DNA of 64,000 nucleotides from Epithemia pelagica (taxonomy: Eukaryota > Bacillariophyta > Bacillariophyceae > Surirellales > Surirellaceae), in contig OX337229.1 of the NCBI GenBank assembly GCA_946965045.2, positions 5,394,001 to 5,458,000 of the forward strand. The letters run 5' to 3'. The notes under the pieces were generated by a model. It saw only the letters and a list, made by a program, of their open reading frames with translations. It ran no database searches and was not told the origin of the DNA. Below are positions 40,934 to 52,700 of the stretch, one piece after another; positions within the stretch are counted from its first letter, which is position 1, and every line of letters starts with the position of its first letter. The position numbers and the translations under genes were made by a program.

Positions 40934-41623
40934 CTATGTACCAGCACCTCCCCCTCGGCAATTGGGAGAGGGTTCTACTTGTTCTCCTCGTTCGATCATA
41001 TCTTGCCATTGATCCGGAGTTTTGGCGACAATCGATAGGGCATGGACCAGTGCCGGTTGCCCGGATGATCCTAGCAAAAAGTTGGACAAGCATGCATTGA
41101 CCATGCGATGACGCTGCAACAAGGATTTGCCCTGAAAGTGAGGGGAGACAACAATGGCCTTGAAATGGGATTCGGCATCTTTTGGACCCTTGTGTTTGTA
41201 TGATTCATTCCACAATTCCAAATGATGCAAGGGAGAAAGGGTTGCATCATTTTGTAAGGTATCTTCCAGGGCAGTCTGAACGGGTCCTTTGTCTGCCGGA
41301 ATAGATGTTGTTTTGGCCAAGGAAGACATTGATCGAAAAAAGATAGGGGAATCAACGGATTGGAAGAAACTGACACTACCGTACCGTGCTCTTGATGCTT
41401 GGTTTGGACAATGGTGTGGTCGTGGTAACAAGGATTCGCGTTGAGAATTTCGGAATGTTGTTGTTGCCAAAGTTCGGCTTTGACAGCCGCAATGACCCGA
41501 AAAGAGCACTCGTGGAGGACACTTGAGATGGACGATGAGTCGTTGAGTGACGTTGTTGGACGCAGATGGACAAAAGGATCGACGTGCAGAGGATACCACT
41601 GCGGCTCCCCCAAAGTTGCTCAT
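40934..41623 (-). CDS. BolA-family protein, probably mitochondrial
   Basis: 229 residues from the ATG at 41623 (MSNFGGAAVVSSARRSF). The first 120 residues are rich in Arg and Ser and lack acidic residues, as expected of an organelle presequence. The BolA domain follows: PVQTALEDTL, LSPLHHLELWNESYKHKG, ESHFKAIVVSPHFQGKSLLQRHRMV and a terminal VHALSIVAKTPDQW. The ESHF and RHR histidines, which in BolA proteins contact a shared iron-sulfur cluster with monothiol glutaredoxins, are present. The role inferred is iron-sulfur cluster transfer. A second, diverged BolA gene lies 836 bp upstream in the same orientation. Confidence 0.88.
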   Translation of the reverse strand: MSNFGGAAVVSSARRSFCPSASNNVTQRLIVHLKCPPRVLFSGHCGCQSRTLATTTFRNSQRESLLPRPHHCPNQASRARYGSVSFFQSVDSPIFFRSMSSLAKTTSIPADKGPVQTALEDTLQNDATLSPLHHLELWNESYKHKGPKDAESHFKAIVVSPHFQGKSLLQRHRMVNACLSNFLLGSSGQPALVHALSIVAKTPDQWQDMIERGEQVEPSPNCRGGGAGT

Positions 41624-42459
41624 GGTCAAAAATCTTCCTGTGTAAAGATCCACAAAGCTATACAGTTTGGACCGAAAGTTTGAAAACTGATTTAAAGTTT
41701 CAAAACTTTCATGTTTCATTTTAAACTTTTTGCAGCATCCACCAGCTATGCCATGGGTTAGAAACTACCTAGGAGTACTCACTACTCCTACGATTTCCTC
41801 CTAGCTATGCGACGTTCATCGTTCTCTAGATTCTTTATTGCTTCATCGGCACAATACCTTGGGAAATGTCGGATGAACAGATGCAAAACTAGAAAGTGTG
41901 GATGCTGCTCAAGACATCTTCCTGATGCATTCCTATCAAATCCCATTTTATTTGATCATAGTATGTGATTCGCGATCACTTCCGACAAGTTTCTCGGTCT
42001 TGGTCTTCTCGTCAAAGACGAATATCATATTGCCATTTATCTATATCATCATGGCGAAAGCCGTAATCATTCTCCAATGTGGAGAGTACGTTGCTCCATT
42101 CCGAGACTTCAAACTCAAGCCGCATTGAACTTCCCCTATGTATGCTACGTGTACTTGACGTCGATGGGATTCTAGGAGTACTCCATCAAGAGTACTCTAT
42201 TGATCGTCAACGAAACACGAAGCCCCAACCCATATGATCCTTGTTTGACAGCCAAGCCCCTTTCGATGCATGTTCCATGTCACAAGACAAGAGAGTAGAT
42301 GTGAGTCATCACTCAATCTCCGTGATACCATGGTGAACAAGAAGGCTGAATATCGATGGCCAAACTGTCCGACAACTGTTTGTAAAAGCGTTTTGCCCCA
42401 AATGACAACAACATAATTTGTGAGAACTTTGGAGAGTAGAGCGTGACTTTGACACTCTG
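41624..42459. other. Intergenic between the two BolA genes
   Basis: Promoter of the first BolA gene and 3' flank of the second. A minus frame at 42197-42748 overlaps the second gene in another frame and is not supported. Confidence 0.45.
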
Positions 42460-43149
42460 TCAAGGGTTGATCGTTGTGCAGGATGGTCCTGGCTGACACG
42501 AGTTTGGTTCCTCCCTTAGTTCTTGCTGTCCTTGGTTCCATTGTTCCGGAGTTCGTGCCACAATCGACAAGCCTGAAAGAATCATTGTTGCTTCTCGCTG
42601 TTGTTGCGGTGGTGATCCTCGTGGACTTGTTGTTGTCGAGGACCACAACGACGACCACCAGGACCGATGGGTTGGTTCCGCTGCTTTCGTTGGAAGCAAA
42701 CATTCCGACAAACAGGCATGAACGAGACGATGACATTCCATGGTACATTTTCCTTCAAAACGGGATGATACAAGCACAACTTTGAACCGTGTTTTGTCGT
42801 TTATGGACGTGCTGCTGCCCCGAGAACTGGTGGTGGTTGCAGCGTTGTGTTGGCCCGATTCTTTGCAAAACTCGAGGTGATGCAAGGGACTCAAAGTAGG
42901 ATCTGTCCGTAAGGCATGTTCCATCGCCTTTTGAATGGGACCGGAATCCAAGGATGACACCAATGGCCTGTCAATGCCATGGACGTTTTGAGACGAACAG
43001 TGGAATGCGGAGTTCGACCATGAACGACGACAGCCTGGAGTGTCTGTGAAGTAAGGGGCGATGATACCTGTCGGAAATTTCATGGCATACCAAGACGTAT
43101 GAGAGATAGAGCCGGTCACTTTCCGAATCGTACTGCGTTGGAAGAGCAT
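42460..43149 (-). CDS. Diverged BolA paralogue
   Basis: 229 residues, ATG at 43149 (MLFQRSTIRKVTGS), with an Arg/Ser-rich N terminus that may target an organelle. It aligns with its neighbour in PIQKAMEHAL, LSPLHHLEFCKESGQHN, RFKVVLVSSRFEGKCTMECHRLVHACL and LSIVARTPEQW. Differences: the loop before the central strand is expanded with Ala, Thr and Ser, the ESHF histidine is lost, RHR has become ECHR, and a Ser/Gln-rich insert of about 30 residues precedes the last strand. Most likely a local duplicate with changed or lost cluster binding. The frame is intact, which argues against a pseudogene. Confidence 0.75.
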   Translation of the reverse strand: MLFQRSTIRKVTGSISHTSWYAMKFPTGIIAPYFTDTPGCRRSWSNSAFHCSSQNVHGIDRPLVSSLDSGPIQKAMEHALRTDPTLSPLHHLEFCKESGQHNAATTTSSRGSSTSINDKTRFKVVLVSSRFEGKCTMECHRLVHACLSECLLPTKAAEPTHRSWWSSLWSSTTTSPRGSPPQQQREATMILSGLSIVARTPEQWNQGQQELREEPNSCQPGPSCTTINP

Positions 43150-43541
43150 CGTCCTACTTTGTGGGAACCTTCATGTCATCTCATGGTCGTTCGACAACGA
43201 TCACCGATGAATGACGTGTCTTATCCGGAACCAAGCCCCCCAAAAGGGAATGCGGTTTCTCACCTTTCACCCCACAATTTCCACCCACCCCTTTTGAAAC
43301 GGCTTGCAGAAAGACCTTCGGTTTGGGGGGAGATGGGGCGCGCGTCGGGCTATTCTAAAAACAGACATTGGGCCCGTCACACAATGTCTCTTTCGAATGA
43401 CCAATCGACCGAGACAACAAGAACAAGAGACCCTCGTATATTGTGAAGTCCCTCTGTTGGATAATCTTTGTTGGTTCTGATTCATTGCCGCGTTCCAGTC
43501 AAGTGATAGAGATCCACTACGACAAACAAAAAATCATAGTA
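43150..43541. promoter_or_regulatory. Divergent promoter region
   Basis: 392 bp between the start codons of the diverged BolA gene (minus) and the next gene (plus). Nothing specific recognised. Confidence 0.3.
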
Positions 43542-44888
43542 ATGGCTCCTCCGTCGCAGCAACGCATGAGAATTTCATCGCCCCTGTCCTCTGGGTCACA
43601 GTCGCCTCGAGGACTGGTACAGATATCCAGTCATCGTGTCGTCTTGGTGGTTTGCATTATTGGCTTTGTGATTTTCATACAAGCGCTGGACGCCTTGTTT
43701 TCCTCCTCCTCGCCTGCCAAACCCAAGCATGTCATAGCACCCCTCCCGGCACAATCGACCGAAATGAAGGGGGACGCCACGGTTGATTTGAACTTTCGCG
43801 TCTCCTTTCCACCCACGGAACCGTGGCCATCACGTCCCCGATACGAACTGAATACGACCAATCCAGTCGTGAATCGACTCATGCGCAAAGGTCCCGATCG
43901 AGGACCGGTCGAATACGCGCACAGTACCTGTCTCGAACAGTATTTGGATGAGTTTTTGCACGTGTATGCGCATCGTCCCGATCCAGCCAACGCCTGTGGA
44001 GGACGATTGAATCATCAATTTGCCTTGTATTGTATTACCAAAATTATGAAACCAGAAACCATTATTGAATCCGGTGTCTATGCGGGACAATCCACGTATA
44101 TTTTGCGACAGGCGGCTGGACCGGAAACCAACATTATTAGTTTGGATCCCTATCAAACACCAGTTTGTACCAGTCGACCCACCGATGCTCGACCCGGTGC
44201 TACCGAAAAGGATTTGGACCGATGGGTGGATCCCACCGACAATAACGAATACTTGACGGGTCCGACCAACTTTGTCGACTTTGGACAAGTGGATTGGTCT
44301 GCACGCATTGCCAAGGGAGACCTCAATCCAGACACCACCCTGATTCTGATTGATGATCATCAAGGAGTGTATCCTGGTCGATTTCATGCCTTTTTGAAAC
44401 ATGGCTTTACCAAAGTCGTGTACGATGACAATTTGCAAATGGGATGGGGTATGTTGGAGGGAGATATGGTGGGTGATACACCCAAACAAATGTGGCGTCA
44501 TGCTAATAGCGATGCCTCGCAGTGGTTGTTTAACAAGGCTCTTGTCCGGTATGCAGAATTTCCACCCGTCTTGTCTCCCCGGTTAACGCAAGCGACTGGA
44601 TGGCGAAAAGAGCCTGGCTTTTTGTATCACACGGATGATTTCCGACACATTGAAAAACCCTTGGTGCAACCGGAATTGCACAATGCGTTTGAAGATGACA
44701 GTTCCAAAAACACCATGAAAGAATTCATGACCAAGGATATGATGCTCACAAAAAAGATTTTTTCCGCACTGGGCATCCCCACTTTGTATCGACATGACTT
44801 TGGTGACTTCTATGAACTCTTTTCCTATTCTTTTATTTGTTACATGGAATTGAATCCAAAGGCAACCATCCCTCCTCCACCCTTGTGA
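43542..44888 (+). CDS. Type II membrane protein with methyltransferase-like domain
   Basis: 448 residues from the ATG at 43542 (MAPPSQQRMR); the frame is open 33 codons further up. One membrane helix (VVLVVCIIGFVIFIQAL, about 30-48) after a short basic N terminus suggests a Golgi or ER type II protein. The lumenal domain has IIESGVYAGQSTYILRQAAG followed by IISLDPYQ, a pattern close to the glycine-rich loop and acidic strand end of class I SAM methyltransferases, then LILIDDHQGVYPGR and YDDNLQMGWGM. It could be a sugar O-methyltransferase of the rhamnosyl or cephalosporin-hydroxylase type, acting on glycans. The substrate is not known and the SAM role is inferred from the motif only. Confidence 0.65.
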   Translation: MAPPSQQRMRISSPLSSGSQSPRGLVQISSHRVVLVVCIIGFVIFIQALDALFSSSSPAKPKHVIAPLPAQSTEMKGDATVDLNFRVSFPPTEPWPSRPRYELNTTNPVVNRLMRKGPDRGPVEYAHSTCLEQYLDEFLHVYAHRPDPANACGGRLNHQFALYCITKIMKPETIIESGVYAGQSTYILRQAAGPETNIISLDPYQTPVCTSRPTDARPGATEKDLDRWVDPTDNNEYLTGPTNFVDFGQVDWSARIAKGDLNPDTTLILIDDHQGVYPGRFHAFLKHGFTKVVYDDNLQMGWGMLEGDMVGDTPKQMWRHANSDASQWLFNKALVRYAEFPPVLSPRLTQATGWRKEPGFLYHTDDFRHIEKPLVQPELHNAFEDDSSKNTMKEFMTKDMMLTKKIFSALGIPTLYRHDFGDFYELFSYSFICYMELNPKATIPPPPL

Positions 44889-45680
44889 TTTTCTTCACAG
44901 TGAAACAGAACAATCACGGACAACGAATTGACAACGGAGAGCCCTTTTCTACTTGTACCAGAACATTTACACCAGTGCAGGAATGGCTTAGCTTTGGCAA
45001 TACTACCGAACAGTTCACTTCTTACCCAGAAAGCGAGAGAAAATCCATAGCAAGAATCCATGCAACTCGTGGGCCTTATTTTGACGTTGCTCTTTGTTTG
45101 TCCTCGCGTCAGGAACTTGTGTTCGGGGTTGCCATACTTCTAGATCAATGCACCCATACTATAAAGGTAGAAAATGTACATGTCTCCCTATGGTCGCTTC
45201 AAGAGTCCAATGCAGCCTGTTTGCTTTCAAACTTCAAACATGCCGCTTGTATAACAGAGAGGAGAAAAGAGATGCACCCAGAAATGGAGGTAGCCGTAGA
45301 CAGGATCGGTAGACATGTGCGTGATCTCTTACTCCTACTGGAAAGGCAAGTCCTCCTATATACAGTGTAACGCCAAGCATGTATCACGTGACTCTAGCAA
45401 AACAAAGTTATCATCATAATACAAGAAGCGGATTCCTATAGTTGATGTCACCACAGTCCACTAATTTAAAAGTGCCCGAATGAGGTAAGGTTTCAATATG
45501 TCGAAAGATACGTCTTTCGGTCTACTCTACAGTCGTGTACACCAAAAACATTGCGAGAGGCGTGTTGCTGCCAAAGAGTCGGAGGTAGTTTTCATCAAAA
45601 TCGGAGGGCAAAGCTCAAAGCAACTGTGATTCCGATATGGTAATCGATGCCGATTGATCCCAGATGAGGGTGTGGGTTCT
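44889..45680. other. Intergenic between convergent genes
   Basis: No gene supported; a 177-codon frame (44837-45370 plus) overlaps the end of the previous gene and has no features. A small hairpin, CGAAAGA-TACG-TCTTTCG, lies at 45502-45519 and could serve 3' processing; that is a guess. Confidence 0.4.
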
Positions 45681-46265
45681 CTATGAGCTTTTACTTCGTT
45701 TCAACTTGAATCGACCAACAATGGAGCGCGATTTTCGCTCAGATCGATTCCTCTCCTTTGCTTCTTTCATAATTGCTCGGCGAAGATCCTCCTTCTCACT
45801 TTCTTGGCGAGAAAGTTTAATCTCTGATATTTCTTCTTGCACCTTGCGTAGGCTTTGACGTGTATGATTTTGTAACGCAATTTTTTCTCGTTTGCTCTTA
45901 GCGATCTTCCTTACAGAGTGATCTTTTCCTTCAATCCATTGTTTGTCTTCATAAGCGTCTACGCTCAGTTCCTCGGACTCCAGTTCTTCCCAGTCGATCG
46001 TCACAGGTAAGCCTGTTGCCTCAGGGTTGTCGCCCAACGTCATTCGGTGCTTGTGTACATGAACACTTCCAAAACTGACATCGCTTGTGACAGATCGAGA
46101 TGATTCCTCTCCAGCTTTGGGAACAAATTCTCCACTCGAAACACCTGTGCCACTACTAGGACGACGTTCTTTGGCTGCTAAGTTTTTCGTCAGTCGGAAG
46201 GAATCAATCATTGGTCCTCGTCCAAAAGATTTCACAGGTACATCTTCCTCGTCTGATTCGGTCAT
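45681..46265 (-). CDS. Short charged protein with a motif common in diatom proteins
   Basis: 194 residues, ATG at 46265 (MTESDEEDVPVKSF). Residues 60-105 read VSFGSVHVHKHRMTLGDNP, then GLPVTIDWEE and SVDAYED. This VxFxxVxVxxx-xxLGDNPxxxGxPVxxxW signature recurs in many uncharacterised diatom proteins, from memory of the group. The C-terminal half is a basic coiled-coil-like helix (KREKIALQNHTRQSLRKV onward) ending in RFKLKRSKSS. No function is known. A nucleic-acid or cytoskeleton role would be speculation. Confidence 0.7.
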   Translation of the reverse strand: MTESDEEDVPVKSFGRGPMIDSFRLTKNLAAKERRPSSGTGVSSGEFVPKAGEESSRSVTSDVSFGSVHVHKHRMTLGDNPEATGLPVTIDWEELESEELSVDAYEDKQWIEGKDHSVRKIAKSKREKIALQNHTRQSLRKVQEEISEIKLSRQESEKEDLRRAIMKEAKERNRSERKSRSIVGRFKLKRSKSS

Positions 46266-46700
46266 GGTGTTTTGAATCGACAGCTGTTTCAGAAGGGTCA
46301 ACTTGTTGATAGTTGCTTTGTTTTGACCCAAAAACAAAGACGAGTTGACACAACACTTTGTTTTTGTTTCTGTGCGTAGCGGTTTCTTCGTCGTTCCGCT
46401 TGTTGGAGGCCGAATCTCGATCCTCATCGCGCGAGAGCGCAGGCGGCTTTGCTGCCGCGAATACAAGACCACGCAGTCGCATGTCGAGCGCCAGACGACG
46501 GGCGAGAGGAAAAGAGCCACACTACACACTATTTGATGAGAAGCGGTAAAAAACGAAAATCGACAATGATGTATTTTGCTCTTAGAGGCAAGGCAAGTCC
46601 ATTGCCTGAGTTAACTAGGAGCACTTACCCGGTTGTGACAAGGACGAGACAAAGCAGTGCGTCGATTGAGTTTTACGATAGGGAGGTGGATGTCACGAAT
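46266..46700. other. Intergenic
   Basis: Promoter of the preceding minus-strand gene and the 3' flank of the repeat protein gene. No gene seen; the frame of the first gene stays open to 46529 without a better start. Confidence 0.4.
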
Positions 46701-49700
46701 TTATTTGTTTCGTGATGACCTCCGCGTCGAGCTACGAGTAGATCTAGCGGATGGCGAGGGAGGGGCTTTCTTCTGTTTTTGCGAAACGTTTGACGTGCTT
46801 TCAATCGCTCGAGAGGATCGAGTGGTCATAGAGCGAGTTGTTCTGGAGCCACCTGATTCATCGTCATCAGGCCCATCTTTTGATGAGGTTTGTCTCTTTG
46901 ATTTTCTTCCCTTTGTTGATGCAATAGATCCCTCGTCATCGTCCACATTCGTCCCTTTGCCTCTAACTGCCCTCTTGGTAGATGTGGCGGCAGAAGGTTG
47001 TTTCTTCGGGTACTGGGGAGGGAGATTTCTATTCTCATTTCGTTTCGATCTCTTTCTAGCTGATTTACTTCCCATTGAGACAACGGACTCTTGGTCATCT
47101 TCATGACCCACGGACGCTTTCCTTTTTGGATTTCTTCGAGTCGACTTGCTAGAGACTGATTCAACCGAAGCATCATCCTCAAGAGATACGGAAGATTTAT
47201 GTGATGATTTTTTTCTGTCTTCTTCCTTGTCCCCCGGACGTCCTCTTTTTGTTTTGTTAGCAAAACGTGTCGAACTAGCAACTGATAATTCGTCATCGGT
47301 TTCCACATCTGTTTCTCGTTTCCGCTTCTGTCTCGTGGACCTTCTCGGTTCGACGTGCACTTGAGCGGAAGGGTCAACGTGGCTTTTCATATTTTCACCA
47401 GAAGCTGAATCTTTGGTTTCGTGTTTCTTCCTCGTGCTCCTTCTTGTTGGTCTTCCAGTCTGACTTTGTTCTGTATCCAAACCGCTACGGTTGGCCACTA
47501 TATGTGTTAATGGAGCTTCCTCAGCAACTTTATCCAACTTATTCTCTTCGCCATGAGTCACTGTTCTTTGAACGACCGAACCATCGTCCGACATAACACT
47601 GTTGCTTCGTGTCCGTCGTCGAGTCATTATGACGTTGCTCCCTGTGGAATGTCCATCCACCGAATCACTTCTGGCCTTAGCTTGTGATGCAAGCTCTTGA
47701 TTTTCTTCGGAATCTTCCTTGTTTCTACTGTGGTTCGCTGATTCAGTGGATGGCACTTTTGGCTCGTGCTCAGAAAGAGCACCATCTTCAGGAATCGGAG
47801 CCAGACTCGACGAAGCCATATCGAAGTTTTCACTGGCCGCATCATTCGACTCTTCCCCATCATTTACGACTTCCGTGGAGACTTTTGGTGGCCCATCAGG
47901 TAAAGGAGCAATGACTTCGTCACCTGCAGTATCGTTGGTTTCAGGTGGCTCTGATACCTTTCCTTCAGTAACTGGTTCAGAGCTTTCAGTTGCTGTATCA
48001 TTCAAATCTTCTTCATCATGTACGGCTTCCGTTGACACTTTTGGTGGCCCATCAGGTAAAGGAGCAATGACTTCGTCACCTGCAGTATCGTTGGTTTCAG
48101 GTGGCTCTGATACCTTTCCTTCCGTAACTAGTTCAGCGCTTTCAGTTGCTGTATCATTCAAATCTTCTTCATGTACGGCTTCCGTTGACACTTTTGGTGG
48201 CCCATCAGGTAAAGGAGCAATGACTTCGTCGCCTGCAGTATCGTTGGCTTGAGGTGGCTCTGATACCTTTCCTTCCGTAACTAGTTCAGCGCTTTCAGTT
48301 GCTGTATCATTCAAATCTTCTTCTTCATTAACCACCTCAGTTGATACTTTTGTTGGCCCATCAGGTAAAGGCGCACTGACTTCGTCACCCGCAGTATCGT
48401 TCTCTTGGGGTGGCTCTGATACCTTTCCTTCAGTAACTGGTTCAACGTTTTCAGTTGCTGTATCATTCAAATCTTCTTCATCATTAACCACCTCAGTTGA
48501 TACTTTTGTTGGCCCCTGAGATATAGGCACAACGCCTTCTTCAACTGCAGTATCGTTGGTTTCTGGTGGCTCTGATACATTTCCTTCAGTAACTGGTTCA
48601 GCGCTTTCAGTTGCTGTATCATTCAAATCTTCTTCATCATTTATGGCTTCCGTTGACACTTTTGGTGGCCCATCAGGTAAAGGAGCAATGACTTCGTCAC
48701 CTGCAGTATCCTCGGCTTCAGGTGGCTCTGATACCTTTCCTTCAGTAACTGGTTCAGCGCTTTCAGTTGCTGTAACATTCAAATCTTCTTCATCATTAAC
48801 CACCTCAGTTGATACTTTTGTTGGCCCCTGAGATATAGGCACAATGCCTTCTTCATCTGCAGTATTATCCTGGGCTTCAGGTGGCTCGGATACCTTTCCT
48901 TCAGCAACTGGTTGAACGTTTTCAGTTGCTGTATCATTCAACCCCTTAACATCATTTACCACCTCTGTTGATACTCCTGGTGGCCCATCAGATCCTTTAT
49001 CACCTGCAGTATCCTTGGTTTCATTTGGCTCTGATACCCTTCCTTCAAAACTGGGTTCATCGGCCGGCGCTTCAGATTTGGTTGCAACCATTTCATCACC
49101 TGCAGAATCGTGTGTTGCTGTTGGATCTGATACCTGCGATGCAAGAACCGGCCCACCAGCTTCAGAAGTCAAATCACCGTGTCTGATATTACTCTCGACA
49201 GCATCAGAATCAGAGGATCTTTCATTTGACTTTTTAAGTATCGTCTCACGGGCAGATTCTTGCCCCAGGTTATCTGAATCAATCGACCCTGCAGTCGTTC
49301 CGGACGGCTGGCCTTGGTTATACGCAATGGCATCTTCCATCCTGTCCATAAGCTTTCCATCGGGCAGACTTTTCTCCTTCTCGAACGCCATGTCCACTCT
49401 TTCTTCCGGCTTGTGCGGCAAACTGTCATATCCTAGTTTCGATATTTCCTTCGCCTCTTCTGCAAGATCATTTACAGGAGCGTCTTTGGCTTCTTCAAGC
49501 GTGAACTCGACATCATTCGTGTCGTTACCTGCTTTAGGATACAAATCGTCCCTTGTATTCGGGTGCATTAGTTCCACATCGATGTCCGCATCTCTTCCTG
49601 GAGCCGTTTGCTTCAGCCCCTTGCCAACGAGCACATCAAAACCTGAGCTTTCCACAACTTCCATAGGCTCATCAATAGCGAGCGTACCCTTCTGATCAGA

Positions 49701-52700
49701 CTGAGGCGAGCGAAAAGTCGTTGGTATCGGGTCGACCATAGAACTATCGTTCTGCTGTCCGTTCTTTTCAGGTGATTGTTGCACGGAAGGAGTATCCGCG
49801 AAATCCATTTGGGCTGCAGCGGCATAGTCCTGTAACGAACCAAGTGCCTTGTGTGTCTGTTGTTTTTCATTCACTTCATCAAGCTCAGACGATTCATACT
49901 CTTGACGACCCATTGTTCGGTCATCTGCGGCGCTCATTCCAGATAAACTCTGAGTATCTTGATGAACACCAAGTTGTTGCGATTGCGGAACAGAACTTGG
50001 AGGCTCCTGTTCTACGTTCCGCCTCGACCCGTCATCCTCAATGTCGGTTGGCACACCCTCATCCTCAGTCTGCCCGATGCTACTATCGCCTCCTTGATAT
50101 CCGTCTACTCGATTCTGCGGAACCTCGTCTTCGGTATGATCTTGAGCGTCTTCTGGAAGATAACCTGCATCTAGGGTAGAAGACGCTTCCTTGAACAAGA
50201 CATGCCTTTCCATTTTCGCTTTCTGTTCATGTTGGTCTTGTGGTATGTGAAGCGCGGGAGAAGGTGCGTTGACGAGCAGACCCTCCGTTTGGCGGTCTTC
50301 CTCTTCCTCTTGACTTTCTTCCTCCGCCGTTGCCAAGTAACCAGCCTGTTCCGTCTGCTCCTCCATAAAGCTTGACCTCTCTGTTTCACCGTCGGCCATT
50401 CTCATAGGTTCACTGAAGCGTTCTTCTTCCTCTTCAGTATGCCCTTGACTCTCTTCTCCTTCATAGCCGTCAATGGGCCTTTCTAGACTTCGATCTGATC
50501 CCGTCTTTGTCCGCGCGTTCTCCACATCTTCCAGTAGCGCCTTTGCCGTTCTTGGCCGTTCATCTTCTTCCTCGGTATGACCTTGACTTTCTTCTGCCGT
50601 TGCATCGTATCCAAGGTCCCCCAGAGGATTATTGCTGCTCGGCATTTCAGCGGACTCTGTTGCTTGGACCTTCCCGGGAGCATCCATGACATTCTGTTGA
50701 GAGGCGTGGGTTCGCAAAACGTCTGCTCTCTGACTCGCAGCTAGACTAATCGTTTCTTCCTGGCTAGTTGAATCATATGAAGGAACCTCTCCAGTTGATT
50801 TTTGACCAACATAGTGGTCATCTTCCCCAGCAGCTAGGTATCCCTCATCAAAGTCTCGGTCATCAGGTTCCGCTTTGTCTTCGTTGAATGCCAGAGACCG
50901 ATCAGGTGATTGCACATGAACTGAATGTTCCACTTCATGTTCTCCGGTCTTTGCATTGTTGAAAGTATCATGAGCATCGTCATCACTTTGCTCGGTATGC
51001 ATGGTAACTTCTTTGTTGTCGGAGGAATCTGAGTTTGCTGATTGAGCAATACCGTCCGCTTCCTCGAGTCTGGAGTTGTTTGGATCATGTTCGTCATGAT
51101 CTACGATCTCTGCATCAATGACCGAGTCTTCATCCGCCTCGTCTTCAGACCCACCCAATACATCCTCCGCATCGTCTTCAATAGACTGTTGAGCTTCGTG
51201 AAAGGCACTTTCTTCGCCTTCCTCAGCGTCAAAGAATTCCCCGTCCGGTGTATCGTGGATCTCCATGTGACCTGGGCTGGGATCCACAGACCTACGATCC
51301 CTAACGTCAGTGTTGCTATCGCTTTCCCCATTGCCCACGGCATCGAATGACTCTTCTCTACCCATAAGAAAGTTCTCTTCATCCTGGTCTTGATTATACT
51401 CCTTTTCGTTCGAGCCAGACGAATGAGATTCTTCGCCCTCATGCTCAACAGCAACGCCTTCCCCATCACGTTCGATCATGGATTCAGCTTCAACAATGTC
51501 ATGGTCTTCCTGCACGTGGTCATCCGGAACTGAAACATTGTCTTGGATCTCGTCATGAGCGGGGTAAATCATTTCTATGTCGTCCTGCTGACCCTTTGCA
51601 ACGGATGTGTCCTTTCTATCAATGACATCCATGGTGGGTTCTCCCGTTTCCACGTCGCGTACTGAGTTCTCAGCCTCATTTTCAGGTCCAGCTTGCGTCA
51701 CAAAGGCGACGGTCGAACTTCTTTTATTATCTTGATCAGTGTCCATGAGACCCTCTCCCGCGACAGTCGATCTCCCTTGGTCCAGTTGACCAACCAGCGC
51801 GCTTTCAAAAGTTTGACAGTTGATGAGGAATTCGAGTGCATCCGGAACAGGCGCATCTTCCTCTGATGCGAAGCATCCAATTCGGTGGAAAAGCGGACAG
51901 TAGTCAACAACCATTCGATTTTCTTTCGGATTATGATGTGCCACGAGCGGGAAGCGTTCAGGACGTTCAAGGGAAGGTCCTGGTTTCCGAAACGTCTTCG
52001 AGAGCTGTTTCAGGACATGATCATACCGTTGGCTACTCTCATTTGTGAGACTGTGGTACAAATTGAAGGCTTGTTTAGCGTGGAACTTGGTTCGAACCAA
52101 GTAGCACATGGCTTCTTCGCATGAACCTTGCAAATAACTTAGCTCCTCATTGCGCAGCAATTCTTTGCTCTCCTTGATCTTAAGCGCCAATTCTTGGTAC
52201 CATCTGCAAAAAAGCTCAACGGTGTCAAACGACGATATCGACAAAAACAGGTAAAGAGGATTGCTCGGCATTTTCACGAAATCAAGGTCAAAGACAAAGT
52301 TCTTCATCATGAAATACCGAAAAATCCTCCAATATAGTTCGGAAATCTGGTCCGCTGAGTATTTCTCACTCTGCTTCATGTCCTTGGCCATGTGAAGAGC
52401 ACTCTCCAGAAGATAAGGAACATTCAACATGGAATCGATGGTGACATAAAGCGGATACGCTGGATCGAGCAATTCCTCCGAAAGAGACCCAGAAATTAGG
52501 ACATGATCGATGATGATGTCGTTTCGTCGCTTCTTCTTTTGTGAGACATCCGAGGAAAGCTCATTTGGGCGATCATGCAAACCCAAGGAAGAAGTTTTGC
52601 GCTTCATGAGATTATGTAGCCACTCAGTTGTAGTCTTCAAGTTTGTGCGTGTCATTGCCAACTGAACAATCCGCGTATAAACAACAAGGTCCGGCAGCCC

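Noticed and set aside
45502-45519. Short hairpin CGAAAGA-TACG-TCTTTCG as a terminator
   Set aside because: Nuclear eukaryotic genes do not use such terminators and the stem is only 7 bp; kept only as a note.
47719-48831. Plus-strand open frames with repeated GGPSGKGAMTSSPAVS
   Set aside because: They are the antisense shadow of the 153-bp coding repeat of the minus-strand gene.
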